64,000 bases of DNA from Eutrophobius brisbanensis (GTDB lineage Bacteria; Pseudomonadota; Gammaproteobacteria; Eutrophobiales; Eutrophobiaceae). Made by a program: the position numbers and the translations under genes. Under the pieces are notes generated by a model. It searched no databases. It saw nothing but the letters and a program-made list of their open reading frames with translations, and had not been told where the DNA came from. Position 1 is the stretch's first letter. Each line of letters begins with the position of its first letter. The stretch spans positions 2,232,001-2,296,000 of the forward strand of contig JAYPQE010000003.1 in NCBI GenBank assembly GCA_038131795.1. Direction: 5' to 3'. This document shows, one piece after another, positions 35,001 through 42,390 of the stretch.

Positions 35001-37041
35001 TAATTTCTTCTACCGCCACAACGGTTCGGGTGCAACAGCCATAGGTCCGGCAACTGGAACCATTACAGCCTCGACAAAGACCACGACCGCCACCACAAGG
35101 GCAGTGAGCCATGGTTTTGTGACGGGTAACGTGGTGACCATCGCCGGGGCAAACCAGTCAGATTTTAATGGAAACTTTAGCATTACCAAGATAGATGATA
35201 ATTCCTTTACCTATGACCTGACAGAAAACGGTGGCGCTGCACAGGGAGATGCCTCAGGCACCATTACTGCAAGTATCGGATCAGCCACCAGTACTGAGGT
35301 CACCAATCTAATCAACTGGGTCCGTGGTCAAGACAATTTTGAAGATGAAAATGGCGATGGTTTCAGTACCGATGTACGTGCCTCCATCCATGGCGATGTG
35401 CTGCATTCCCGGCCAGCGGTGGTCAATTACAACCGCCATGGTAACGATGATGATGTGTTTGTGTTTTATGGGGCAAATGATGGCGTGTTCCGTGCCATTA
35501 AAGGCGGCTTTAACCAGAGTGAAGTCGGTCAGCCGGAACCCGGTCAGGAAGTATGGGGCTTTATCCCGGAGGAGCATTTTCCCTTCCTGCAGCGCCTGCG
35601 CAATAACGAGCCGACTATCAGTAGTTCCAACAAGAAAGCGTATTTTGCCGATGGCACCATTGCTGTGCTGGCTGAGGATAACAGTGGTCCCGATGGGGCC
35701 AATGTCCCTGACGGACTACTGGATACCATGGTGGATGATGATTCCAATCCTGACAGGGTAATACTGTTTATATCCATGCGTCGTGGCGGACGCTTTATCT
35801 ATGCAATTGATGTGAGTGTCCCGGAAGCCCCGAGGTATCTGTGGAAGGTCTCGGCCAATGACCTTGGGTTCGATGAATTGGGGTTTTCCTGGTCTGCACC
35901 ACGCCTGGTGAACACCAATGCGAATAGTGGTAATCCGATATTGTTCTTTGCTGCCGGATATGACCCCACAGTAGAAGATGTAGACCCTGCATCAATTACA
36001 GCCATTTCATCAACAGACACTACGGCCGGTGCTACTTATCCACGTACCATGGGCAGGGGCATCTTTGCCCTGGATGCTGTGACGGGAAATATCCTGTGGC
36101 AGTCCGGTCCATCCGCTTCCGATCCCACCAGTGACCCATCAGTGAACCATCATTTTGAAGATGTGAGTGGGATGGATTTTGCCATGCCCTCTGATATCAC
36201 GGTTATTTCCGACCGTGCAGGCGCTGTGACTAACAGGGGATATGTAGGCGATACAGGCGGTAATATCTGGCGGATTGATTTTAACGATTCCAACGTGGCC
36301 AACTGGGAGGTCACAAAATTCGCCTCCATTGCCGATCATTCAGATCTGCCGGATCACAACCGTAAGTTTATGTTTCCACCTGACGTGGTCTATTCGAACG
36401 ATGGATATGATGCGGTACTGATTGGTAGCGGTGACCGCGAACATCCCTTTGATACCGATGTTGAAAACCGGTTTTATATGTTCAAGGACACCAATATCGG
36501 CACCTCTGTGGATGGTGGGTTTACGACATTGGGAGAATCAGATTTGTTTGATGCCACCTCCAACTGTATACAGGATGCCGATGCCTGTTCCGGTCTGGTA
36601 GGTCAGGCGGACGAAAACCCAGATACGGCCACTGCCGCTCTGACTTCGGCCGATGGTTGGTATATCACCCTGGGTGATGGTGAAAAGGTGGTGGGAAATG
36701 CGGTGACCCTCAATGGGGTGACCTTCTTCAATACCAATCAGCCCGGTTCGGCAGCTGCGGTATCTGACTGCTCCAGTGACCTGGGTATTGCCCGACAATA
36801 TAAAGTTTCGTTTGAGGATGCCACGGCAATTTCAGATCAGAATATTGATGGTGATACCGATGCAGCAGACCGCTCCAGTGTCCATCCCGGTGGCGGCTAT
36901 CTCCCATCTCCGGTACCCGTCATGGTTGAAATTGATGGCGAGGTACATCAAGGGGTTATTTCCGGTATTGCAGTGAGCCAGCCCCCCGGGACATTGTTAA
37001 ACGCCAGGTTAAGACGTTTCTGGTACAAGGAAATGGAGTAG
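32032..37041 (+). CDS. pilY1: PilY1 tip adhesin with an extra block of six internal repeats
   Basis: 1669 residues, much longer than the usual ~1000-1200. Signal peptide (about 1-36, ..LSGVQADF). N-terminal vWA-like region (about 55-330) whose metal motif reads IYVDNTANW, a degenerate MIDAS. Between about 605 and 1085 are six repeats of the form HG-x4-D/G-x-VTI(S/A)GA-x5-YNG-x-F-x-I-x2-(I/V)-D-x2-(T/N)-F-x-Y. A Ca-loop-like DENGDGFSTD then precedes GDVLHSRPAVVNY (~1119) and the C-terminal beta-propeller of PilY1. PilY1 sits at the pilus tip and controls retraction, adhesion and surface sensing. SD AGGAG precedes the ATG. Confidence 0.93.
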   Translation: MKYIQQLMNKLSSRLTVGFGVFLLCFFSGLSGVQADFDPVNDDTDIFLANPNITSQRPNILIYVDNTANWSTAFANEKAALKAVVDNLSDLFNVGLMFFPETGNPNDNVDGAYLRYGIRQMTDANKAILSSIVDGLDTQVDRGNNATTSAGMIEVYRYFSGGNPRSGFGKVKSDYASNTDEPGGHPTVNAGIGEHPLPANPTASSKYTSPIADACQSNFLIYLSNGPAVENNSSLSVAEDELAALGYDTSTTINLDPSGQEGNWMDEWARYMANADINSDIDGVQNLTTYVVEVDPVATGQGDDMTALMQSVALNGNGEYFEVSSGNGGQAIVNALNTIFSEIQAVNSVFASTTLPVSVNVRGTNLNQVYIGVFRPDENKEPRWFGNLKMYKLGFNDATSTLFLADVSGGEAENPETGFINANASSFWTHGAGEFWSYRSPEENGEGGPRDLPDGDLVEKGGTAQQQRIAYATDQSGRNLYTCTTSCTSGDLLSATPFSTLNGEITGTNLQLETKAVSTLTGFDTQSVTSLSDSKDIAGIAIVDGGHFLTSLANVSISQNITSVSSNFTHPVGTVSLSNNQVDQPIDALTHPTTGRVIGRRTVTAVINAGHGLTTGNTVTISGATETGYNGTFIITKLDDFTFTYNGGTSVQNEPSPASGSPVAITTSTIVNANVVGHGFSSGATVTISGMDPSSYDDDYTISRIDDDNFSFITAGSLQPINDDTSTTATGPTMVATAKLTAHGYTDSQSVTISGANETEFNGTMTISVVDANTFTYPISDDIGDATGTIVATVGTTDITATTGSNHTLTVGDIVTIAGAVINDYNGEFTVTAVPNTTTFRYDSPDPLPPTTLDADAAVFYCDMAPCNQALAVVNNHEIDLVNSTANVSVVTGNIEIEGVEDDLNIPSTTYNGSGITTASRVTDDSVIYSSQDANQPGPGFGDMVYRYSDPLAFVNLPGHGYADADLVTIAGADQADYNGEFAIEVIDADNFFYRHNGSGATAIGPATGTITASTKTTTATTRAVSHGFVTGNVVTIAGANQSDFNGNFSITKIDDNSFTYDLTENGGAAQGDASGTITASIGSATSTEVTNLINWVRGQDNFEDENGDGFSTDVRASIHGDVLHSRPAVVNYNRHGNDDDVFVFYGANDGVFRAIKGGFNQSEVGQPEPGQEVWGFIPEEHFPFLQRLRNNEPTISSSNKKAYFADGTIAVLAEDNSGPDGANVPDGLLDTMVDDDSNPDRVILFISMRRGGRFIYAIDVSVPEAPRYLWKVSANDLGFDELGFSWSAPRLVNTNANSGNPILFFAAGYDPTVEDVDPASITAISSTDTTAGATYPRTMGRGIFALDAVTGNILWQSGPSASDPTSDPSVNHHFEDVSGMDFAMPSDITVISDRAGAVTNRGYVGDTGGNIWRIDFNDSNVANWEVTKFASIADHSDLPDHNRKFMFPPDVVYSNDGYDAVLIGSGDREHPFDTDVENRFYMFKDTNIGTSVDGGFTTLGESDLFDATSNCIQDADACSGLVGQADENPDTATAALTSADGWYITLGDGEKVVGNAVTLNGVTFFNTNQPGSAAAVSDCSSDLGIARQYKVSFEDATAISDQNIDGDTDAADRSSVHPGGGYLPSPVPVMVEIDGEVHQGVISGIAVSQPPGTLLNARLRRFWYKEME
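33840..35290 (+). repeat. Six degenerate ~60-75-codon repeats inside pilY1
   Basis: Repeat units start near the phrases GHGLTTGNTVTISGA, GHGFSSGATVTISGM, AHGYTDSQSVTISGA, NHTLTVGDIVTIAGA, GHGYADADLVTIAGA and SHGFVTGNVVTIAGA. Each continues with YNG/FNG-x-F/M-x-I and a TFTY/NFFY strand. A ~100-residue non-repeat segment (about 34,560-34,860), containing CDMAPCNQ, separates repeats 4 and 5. The units look like small beta-sandwich domains of the kind that lengthen phage fibres and adhesins. They are degenerate at DNA level, so the expansion is not very recent. Confidence 0.85.
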
Positions 37042-37059
37042 ATACATAAGGGTATTGAT

Positions 37060-37566
37060 ATGAAACTATCCCATGAAGAAAAGCTGAAAAAGAAATTGCT
37101 GATGTATTTAATGTTTCTATGCTATTCATTTATGTTCTTTATTCTGGTTTCTTTTTCCACTGTCATGGTGAGGGATGCCACGGCGGAAATTTATAAATGG
37201 GTCGATGAGGACGGTACGGTGCAATATACCCAGACCCCACCGCCGGATAACAAGGATTACGCCATGATCAAACCACCGCCGCCAGTAGATGCAAGCCAGG
37301 TGAAAAAGCGTTTTGAGACACAGAAAAAGATCGTGGATGAAAGCCTGGAGCAGCGTGAGCTAAAGGAAGAAGAAGAGTACTATGCCCGTCTGGAAAAAGA
37401 GCAAAGGGAAAGTAATTGTGCGTTGGCAAGAAAACGGCTTGCCAGTTATCAACTACCCAGAGTGCAGTTCCTGCAGGAGGACGGCAGCCGGGTAAGGGCA
37501 ACGGAAGAGCAACGCCAGGCGGAGATCAAAAAGTCCCAGGACATGGTGAATGAATTCTGCAACTAG
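37060..37566 (+). CDS. Exported DUF4124-domain protein closing the minor pilin operon
   Basis: 168 residues: basic start, one hydrophobic signal/anchor (about 15-40), then the DUF4124 motif EIYKWVDEDGTVQYTQTPP and a charged coiled coil (about 85-130, KKRFETQKKIVDESLEQREL). DUF4124 proteins are periplasmic and found beside envelope and pilus genes, function unknown. It starts 18 bases after pilY1. The two cysteines near the end may pair. Confidence 0.85.
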   Translation: MKLSHEEKLKKKLLMYLMFLCYSFMFFILVSFSTVMVRDATAEIYKWVDEDGTVQYTQTPPPDNKDYAMIKPPPPVDASQVKKRFETQKKIVDESLEQRELKEEEEYYARLEKEQRESNCALARKRLASYQLPRVQFLQEDGSRVRATEEQRQAEIKKSQDMVNEFCN

Positions 37567-37571
37567 AATAT

Positions 37572-37743
37572 ATGGATAGGATTTACAAGATTAACAGGAT
37601 AAAGATTATTAATATCTATAGTATTCAGTTTCTGACAAATTCAAAGTTAGAGTTTTTACTCTCTTTCTATATAAGACTCAATTATTCATTAGAATTCAAT
37701 TTAAGAATTTATTTTTATCCTATTAATCTTGTAAATCCTGTCA
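37572..37743. repeat. Inverted repeat element between the pilus operon and queG
   Basis: Arm 37572-37603 (GGATTTACAAGATTAACAGGAT core) reappears as its reverse complement at 37713-37743 with one substitution (AACAGG/AATAGG); about 109 AT-rich bases lie between. The outer arms abut the ends of the two convergent genes. The string AGGATTTACARGATTAACAGGATAAA is one I recognise as a dispersed element in diverse bacterial genomes. Whether it folds to a terminator or is a mobile MITE-like unit cannot be decided from one copy. Confidence 0.65.
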
Positions 37744-38808
37744 ATTATTTTTTGTAAATTGGTCCAACGCCCATTGCACATGTTCCCTGACCAGTTCTGA
37801 TGGGTAGTCTAATCTGGACTGCAAGGCCGAAAGCACATCAGGGGTCTTGGGTGAGTTACCCAGCGCGACGGAAATATTCCTTAACCAGCATTCATATCCA
37901 ATTCGACGGATGGCACTACCTGCTGTGCGATCCAGAAACTCCGATTCCGTCCACCGAAATAAATCAATTAACTTTGGTGCGTCCAGGCCATGTCTCACCC
38001 TGAAATCCTGCTCTGTGGTATTTTGTGCAAAACGGTTCCAGGGACAAATTAACTGACAGTCATCGCAGCCATAAACCCGGTTACCTATTAACGATCTGAA
38101 CTCAATTGGGATGCTGCCGCGAAGTTCTATCGTAAGATAGGAGATACAGCGTCGGGCATCGACCTGGTATGGACCTATTATTGCGCCAGTCGGGCAGACC
38201 GTCATACAGGCCTCACATTTACCGCAGTGTTCTGTCTCCTGTGCCTCATCGACAGGAATCGGCAGGTCCGTGTAAATCTCACCCAGGAAAAACCATGACC
38301 CGGCCTTTTGGTTAATGAGGTTACTGTGTTTTCCAATCCAGCCAAGCCCTGCATTTCTGGCCAGTGCCTTTTCCAGCACCGGGGCACTGTCCACAAAGGC
38401 GCGGTAACCAAACTGCCCAGTGACCGACTCTATTTTAGAGGCGAGTTTCTGCAGCCTTGAGCGGATCACCTTATGGTAGTCCCTGCCGAGGGCATAACGG
38501 GAGATAAAACCCACTTCGGGATTATTCAGTGCAGATTTAGGATGGTAACTGTCTGGCGGATCATAGTCCATACGCAGGGAAATGATCCGGCAGGTCCCGG
38601 GGACCAGGTCCGCTGGACGGCTACGGTCTGTCCCATGCCTTTGCATGTATGCCATTTCACCATGCATACCCTGATCCAGCCAGTTTAACAGGTGTGACTC
38701 ATCTTCTGACAGGTCTGTGGTGGTAATTCCGGCCTGTTGAAAGCCCAGTTCATTGGCCCATGTACGGATGTTCCTGGTCAGTTCGGTGTAATCAATATTG
38801 TTGTTCAT
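37741..38808 (-). CDS. queG: Epoxyqueuosine reductase
   Basis: 355 residues. Last step of queuosine tRNA modification: reduces epoxyqueuosine with a cobalamin and two [4Fe-4S] clusters. Two ferredoxin-like cysteine sets are seen, CGKCEACMTVCPTGA (near 195) and GCDDCQLICPWN (near 250), plus the C-terminal HEAT-like helices. The N-terminal GFQQAGITTTDL and YMQRHGTDRSRPADLVPG match the family. Single gene, with no tRNA-modification neighbours here. Confidence 0.95.
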   Translation of the reverse strand: MNNNIDYTELTRNIRTWANELGFQQAGITTTDLSEDESHLLNWLDQGMHGEMAYMQRHGTDRSRPADLVPGTCRIISLRMDYDPPDSYHPKSALNNPEVGFISRYALGRDYHKVIRSRLQKLASKIESVTGQFGYRAFVDSAPVLEKALARNAGLGWIGKHSNLINQKAGSWFFLGEIYTDLPIPVDEAQETEHCGKCEACMTVCPTGAIIGPYQVDARRCISYLTIELRGSIPIEFRSLIGNRVYGCDDCQLICPWNRFAQNTTEQDFRVRHGLDAPKLIDLFRWTESEFLDRTAGSAIRRIGYECWLRNISVALGNSPKTPDVLSALQSRLDYPSELVREHVQWALDQFTKNN

Positions 38809-38821
38809 TATTTAAGTAAAA

Positions 38822-38950
38822 GTGAGGCGAGAGGGGTGAAGTGTCGGCGCATGAAGATTCTGATGGAATAAAGATTTTCAAAATGAAAGCTATTACCCGA
38901 GTTATTATCCTGAAACTGGTGTTTGTTCTTCACTCCTTTCTCCTCACTAT
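38822..38950. repeat. Heptad-repeat array F upstream of the perM-like gene
   Basis: Plus-strand heptads GTGAGGC, GAGAGGG, GTGAAGT, GTCGGCG at 38822-38849, and pyrimidine heptads TCTTCAC, TCCTTTC, TCCTCAC at 38927-38947, about 77 bases apart, which are the inverted form. Same heptad family as at the other loci. Arms are partly degenerate. Confidence 0.55.
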
Positions 38951-39003
38951 CCATCAACTCCATAAATCGTTATTATAGAGGTATCTAAATATGGAACACA
39001 TAC

Positions 39004-40086
39004 ATGTTCGAATATTTTCAGTCCTGTTATAGACGGTATTTTACAGACCCGCAGGCGGCCCTGCTGGTGCTGCTGCTGATAGCAAGTTTCCTGGTTATCT
39101 ATTTTATGGGGGGTATGCTGGCGCCGTTTTTTGCCGCGGTTGTCATTGCGTATATGTTAGAGGGGTCAATCTCCAGCCTGGAAAAAAGGCAGATTCGCAG
39201 GATATACGCAGTCAGTATGATCTTTTGTTTATTTCTTGCAGTCCTCGCCTTCCTGGTAGTGGTTCTGCTGCCGGCATTATCGCAACAGGCCAGCCAGTTT
39301 TTTCAGGACTTACCGGGAATGATTACAGACGGACAGGAACTGTTAATGAAGTTGCCGGAGCAATATCCTGACTTTATATCAGTGGATGCCGTCAACCAGG
39401 TCATCATCGCATCACGTACCGCAATCACTGCCATGGGACAAAGTATCCTGTCGTTTTCTCTTTCTTCTATCCCAGTCATTATTACGGTGCTGGTTTATCT
39501 TGTTCTGGTACCGCTGATGATCTTTTTTCTGTTAAAAGACAAGACAGATATTATCAACTGGAGTTTACGCTTTCTGCCATCTGATAGGCACCTGATAGAA
39601 AAACTGTGGCAGGAGATGGATGCTCAAATTGGAAATTATATCCGCGGTAAGGTATATGAGATAATCATTATCTACCTTTCATCATTTGTATTGTTCAGTG
39701 CGTTGGGTCTGAACTATGCTTCACTGTTGGCGATCATCGTAGGGCTTTCAGTATTGATACCTTATATAGGTGCAACCGTGGTTACGGTTCCCGTGGCCCT
39801 GGTGGGTTACTTTCAATGGGGATTTGATAGCACGTTTATCTGGCTGATGGCAGGGTATTTTGTATTGCAGTTTCTAGACGGTAATGTGCTGGTGCCCATC
39901 CTGTTTTCAGACGTCGTCAACCTTCATCCACTGGCGATCATTGTGGCCATACTGGTATTTGGTGGTCTATGGGGGTTCTGGGGAGTTTTCTTCGCAATAC
40001 CCCTGGCAACCCTGGTGAAGGCCCTGATCTATGCATGGCCCACACATTCTGTTGTTCATGATACCGCCCTGCAAACAGGCGAGTAG
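39004..40086 (+). CDS. AI-2E family transporter (PerM-like)
   Basis: 360-residue inner-membrane protein with about eight hydrophobic segments. The family core is clear: GKVYEIIIIYLSSFVLFSALGLNYASLLAIIVGLSVLIPYIG and NVLVPILFSDVVNLHPLAIIVAIL...GGLWGFWGVFFAIPLATLVKAL are split over helices 5-8. Members export autoinducer-2 or, in other cases, transport Na+/H+; the substrate cannot be read here. Stands alone, converging on bcp with an 10-base gap. Confidence 0.88.
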   Translation: MFEYFQSCYRRYFTDPQAALLVLLLIASFLVIYFMGGMLAPFFAAVVIAYMLEGSISSLEKRQIRRIYAVSMIFCLFLAVLAFLVVVLLPALSQQASQFFQDLPGMITDGQELLMKLPEQYPDFISVDAVNQVIIASRTAITAMGQSILSFSLSSIPVIITVLVYLVLVPLMIFFLLKDKTDIINWSLRFLPSDRHLIEKLWQEMDAQIGNYIRGKVYEIIIIYLSSFVLFSALGLNYASLLAIIVGLSVLIPYIGATVVTVPVALVGYFQWGFDSTFIWLMAGYFVLQFLDGNVLVPILFSDVVNLHPLAIIVAILVFGGLWGFWGVFFAIPLATLVKALIYAWPTHSVVHDTALQTGE

Positions 40087-40096
40087 CTGAGTAACG

Positions 40097-40570
40097 TTAC
40101 TTCCTCAGCTCCTTGACGGCTTCAAGTACATCAAGGACATGACCGTCCACTTTTACCTTGCGCCATTCTTTTTGTAATACGCCTTTATCATCAATCAAGA
40201 AAGTACTTCTTTCAATGCCCATAACTTTTTTGCCATACATATTTTTTTCTTTTATTACATCAAATAGTTTGCAGAGTTTTTCATCTTCATCTGATAAAAG
40301 ATCAAAGGGAAAACATTGATTGGATTTAAAATTTTCATGTGATTTGATGGAGTCTCTTGAGACCCCCAGGATTTTGGTTTTGCGTGAACTGAATTTTCGA
40401 ATGTTGTCGCGAAAGTCCTGCCCCTCAACAGTACACCCCGGAGTCGAGTCCTTGGGGTAAAAATACAACACAACGTTATAACCTTTCAGGGACGATAGTT
40501 TTATTTTCTGGTCCCCGGTGGCAGGTAAATTAAAATCCGGGACTTTTTTGCCAACTGCTATTTTGCTCAT
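40097..40570 (-). CDS. bcp: BCP/PrxQ-type peroxiredoxin (1-Cys form)
   Basis: 157 residues, thiol peroxidase reducing H2O2 and organic hydroperoxides. Peroxidatic Cys46 lies in YFYPKDSTPGCTVEGQDF. In many BCPs, including the E. coli type, the resolving Cys follows five residues later; here that place is Gln51, so this is a 1-Cys form or uses another partner. The C-terminal GIERSTFLIDDKGVLQKEWRKVKV is standard. A second Cys sits in LLSDEDEKLCKLF (near 93), which could resolve as in some PrxQ proteins. Confidence 0.92.
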   Translation of the reverse strand: MSKIAVGKKVPDFNLPATGDQKIKLSSLKGYNVVLYFYPKDSTPGCTVEGQDFRDNIRKFSSRKTKILGVSRDSIKSHENFKSNQCFPFDLLSDEDEKLCKLFDVIKEKNMYGKKVMGIERSTFLIDDKGVLQKEWRKVKVDGHVLDVLEAVKELRK

Positions 40571-40634
40571 AGGTTCTCCTTTTTTGATTCTTCATTATGC
40601 TGGCAGTCAAAAGGATAGGTCAAGAACGGGATAT

Positions 40635-40710
40635 ATGAGGAGTGAGGGGTTAGGAGTCAGGTGTGAGATGTGACGGCCTATTCCCTCACCCCTCTCTCCT
40701 AACCCCTTAC
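40635..40710. repeat. Heptad-repeat hairpin A between bcp and dapA
   Basis: Plus strand heptads ATGAGGA, GTGAGGG, GTTAGGA, GTCAGGT, GTGAGAT, GTGACGG (40635-40676) face CCCTCAC, CCCTCTC, TCCTAAC, CCCTTAC (40683-40710) across a 6-base gap. The arms can pair over about 28 bases. It lies in the divergent region that should carry both the bcp and dapA promoters. No coding potential. Confidence 0.75.
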
Positions 40711-40853
40711 ATTTATTTAACTTTTCCCCTTGCTGAAGAGCGATATATCCGAATAATTATGGCATAATGGCGGCGATTACAGCGCAGAATTAGCGTGGTG
40801 AATAATGAGATCATCCTATAAATTTAACCAGATAAGAATATCAATTCGAAAGT

Positions 40854-41741
40854 ATGTTTAAAGGCAGTATTGTTGCAATTATTACCCCAATGCAAGAAGG
40901 GGTCGCCCCGGATACCGAGCTGGATCTGGATGGTCTCGCCCGCCTGGTTGAGTTTCATATAGAAAATGGGACCGATGCCATCGTCTCCATGGGAACAACG
41001 GGTGAGTCGGCAACTCTAACGGCAAAGGAACATTGTTTTGTAATAAAGAAGACCGTTGAGATGGTTAATGGCAGGGTACCTGTCATTGCTGGAACAGGGG
41101 CCAACTCAACACTGGAGGCAATTAGTTTAACCCGGTATGCAAAAAAAGCAGGTGCGGACGCCTGCCTGCTGGTGACACCATATTACAATAAACCTACGCA
41201 GGAAGGGCTGTATCACCACTTCAAGGTGATTGCAGAGGAGGTATCAATCCCGCAAATACTTTATAATGTGCCGTGCCGGACGGCGTGCGATATGGTCCCT
41301 GAGACCGTCGCAAGACTGTCAGAGATATCTAATATAATTGGTATAAAAGAAGCCACCGGTGACGTGGATAGGGTTAAACAACTTCAGGATCTGTGTCAGA
41401 AAAATTTTCTGTTATACAGCGGCGATGATGCAACGGCCTGTGAGTTCATGATTGCAGGTGGTGATGGCGTCATTTCAGTAACAGCTAATGTCGCACCGCA
41501 GGCCATGCACGATATGAGCATTGAAGCGATTTCAGGTGATGCAAACAGGGCAAGAGATTTGGACAGCAGGCTGACAGGTCTGCATAAGTGGTTGTTTGTG
41601 GAAGCCAATCCAATACCTGTGAAATGGGCAGTGAGTCGGCTTGGTTTAATAAATGATGGGATCAGGTTACCGTTGACCTGGCTATCTGACAATTATCATG
41701 ATGATGTGGAATCAGCTATGAAATTAGCTGAAGTAATTTAA
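40854..41741 (+). CDS. dapA: 4-hydroxy-tetrahydrodipicolinate synthase
   Basis: 295 residues. Condenses pyruvate with aspartate semialdehyde, first committed step to lysine and meso-diaminopimelate. The TIM-barrel has MGTTGESATL (TT of the proton relay), PYYNKPTQEGLYHHF, YNVPCRTACD (catalytic Tyr) and GIKEATGD (Schiff-base Lys near 163). Followed by bamC, as in many gammaproteobacteria. Confidence 0.97.
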   Translation: MFKGSIVAIITPMQEGVAPDTELDLDGLARLVEFHIENGTDAIVSMGTTGESATLTAKEHCFVIKKTVEMVNGRVPVIAGTGANSTLEAISLTRYAKKAGADACLLVTPYYNKPTQEGLYHHFKVIAEEVSIPQILYNVPCRTACDMVPETVARLSEISNIIGIKEATGDVDRVKQLQDLCQKNFLLYSGDDATACEFMIAGGDGVISVTANVAPQAMHDMSIEAISGDANRARDLDSRLTGLHKWLFVEANPIPVKWAVSRLGLINDGIRLPLTWLSDNYHDDVESAMKLAEVI

Positions 41742-41755
41742 TGATGGAAGGAAAA

Positions 41756-42376
41756 ATGAAATTATTCTTAATGTCTTTAATGGCTGTGTCTCTTACAGCT
41801 TGTTCAACGATCAATGAAGTCTTTCCGGACCGTAGTCGTGATTACGAACGGGCTGAGACCATGCCGGACCTGGAGATACCGCCGGACCTGGTATCAGGAG
41901 GGATTAATGAAAGCATGTCCATTCCAGGGGAACCACAGGGCGCAACCCAGGGACAGGTCCAGTCACAGATGGTTACTTCAACAGCATCCGTCAACAGGGC
42001 AAGCATTGAAACCATCAAAAACAATAACAGTCTGTTATCTATTCCCGAAGAGTTTCCCTCTGCCTGGCAGGAAGTAGAAAAAATCCTGCAAGATGCAGAG
42101 ATACAGATTAACGAACAGGACAGAAATACCGGAATTTTCAAGGTGACTTACTCCCTTGAAGGCGGTTCCGGACAGCGGGGACTATTTACCATGCTCAGGA
42201 CCCTGGATTTCAGTACCTCCGGTGACAGTCAGGATTATCAGATCAGCCTGACGGGCGTGGGTAATAAGACTGAGTTGGTGGTACTGGACATGGACGGTGA
42301 GTGGGTCAGTGATGATAACTCCAATAGTTTATTGTCCACCATTCGCGACCATTATAATCTCAGCCGCTCCCAGTAA
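41756..42376 (+). CDS. bamC: Outer-membrane assembly lipoprotein BamC
   Basis: About 206 residues from ATG 41756, which has the SD AAGGA; an ATG overlapping the dapA stop at 41741 lacks one. Signal peptide with lipobox LTACS. The unstructured lipid-proximal part (DRSRDYERAETMPDLEIPPDL) matches the BamD-binding stretch of BamC, and one helix-grip domain (about 90-205, SLLSIPEEFPSAWQEVEKILQDA) follows. E. coli BamC is ~340 residues with two such domains, so this shorter one may have only one. BamB, a partner, lies 2 kb downstream. Confidence 0.86.
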   Translation: MKLFLMSLMAVSLTACSTINEVFPDRSRDYERAETMPDLEIPPDLVSGGINESMSIPGEPQGATQGQVQSQMVTSTASVNRASIETIKNNNSLLSIPEEFPSAWQEVEKILQDAEIQINEQDRNTGIFKVTYSLEGGSGQRGLFTMLRTLDFSTSGDSQDYQISLTGVGNKTELVVLDMDGEWVSDDNSNSLLSTIRDHYNLSRSQ

Positions 42377-42390
42377 TTCTCTTAACCCAG

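Noticed and set aside
33840..35290. CRISPR-like spacing of repeats
   Set aside because: The repeats are protein-level, degenerate, in frame within pilY1, and ~200 bases long.
37572..37757. Open frame of 61 codons on the plus strand
   Set aside because: It lies entirely within the inverted repeat and is rich in Ile/Asn/Tyr as expected of AT-rich non-coding DNA; no ribosome binding site.
40085..40110. AGCTGAG/CTCAGCT hairpin between the perM-like gene and bcp
   Set aside because: Only seven pairs, no U-tract on either strand, and it overlaps the bcp stop codon.
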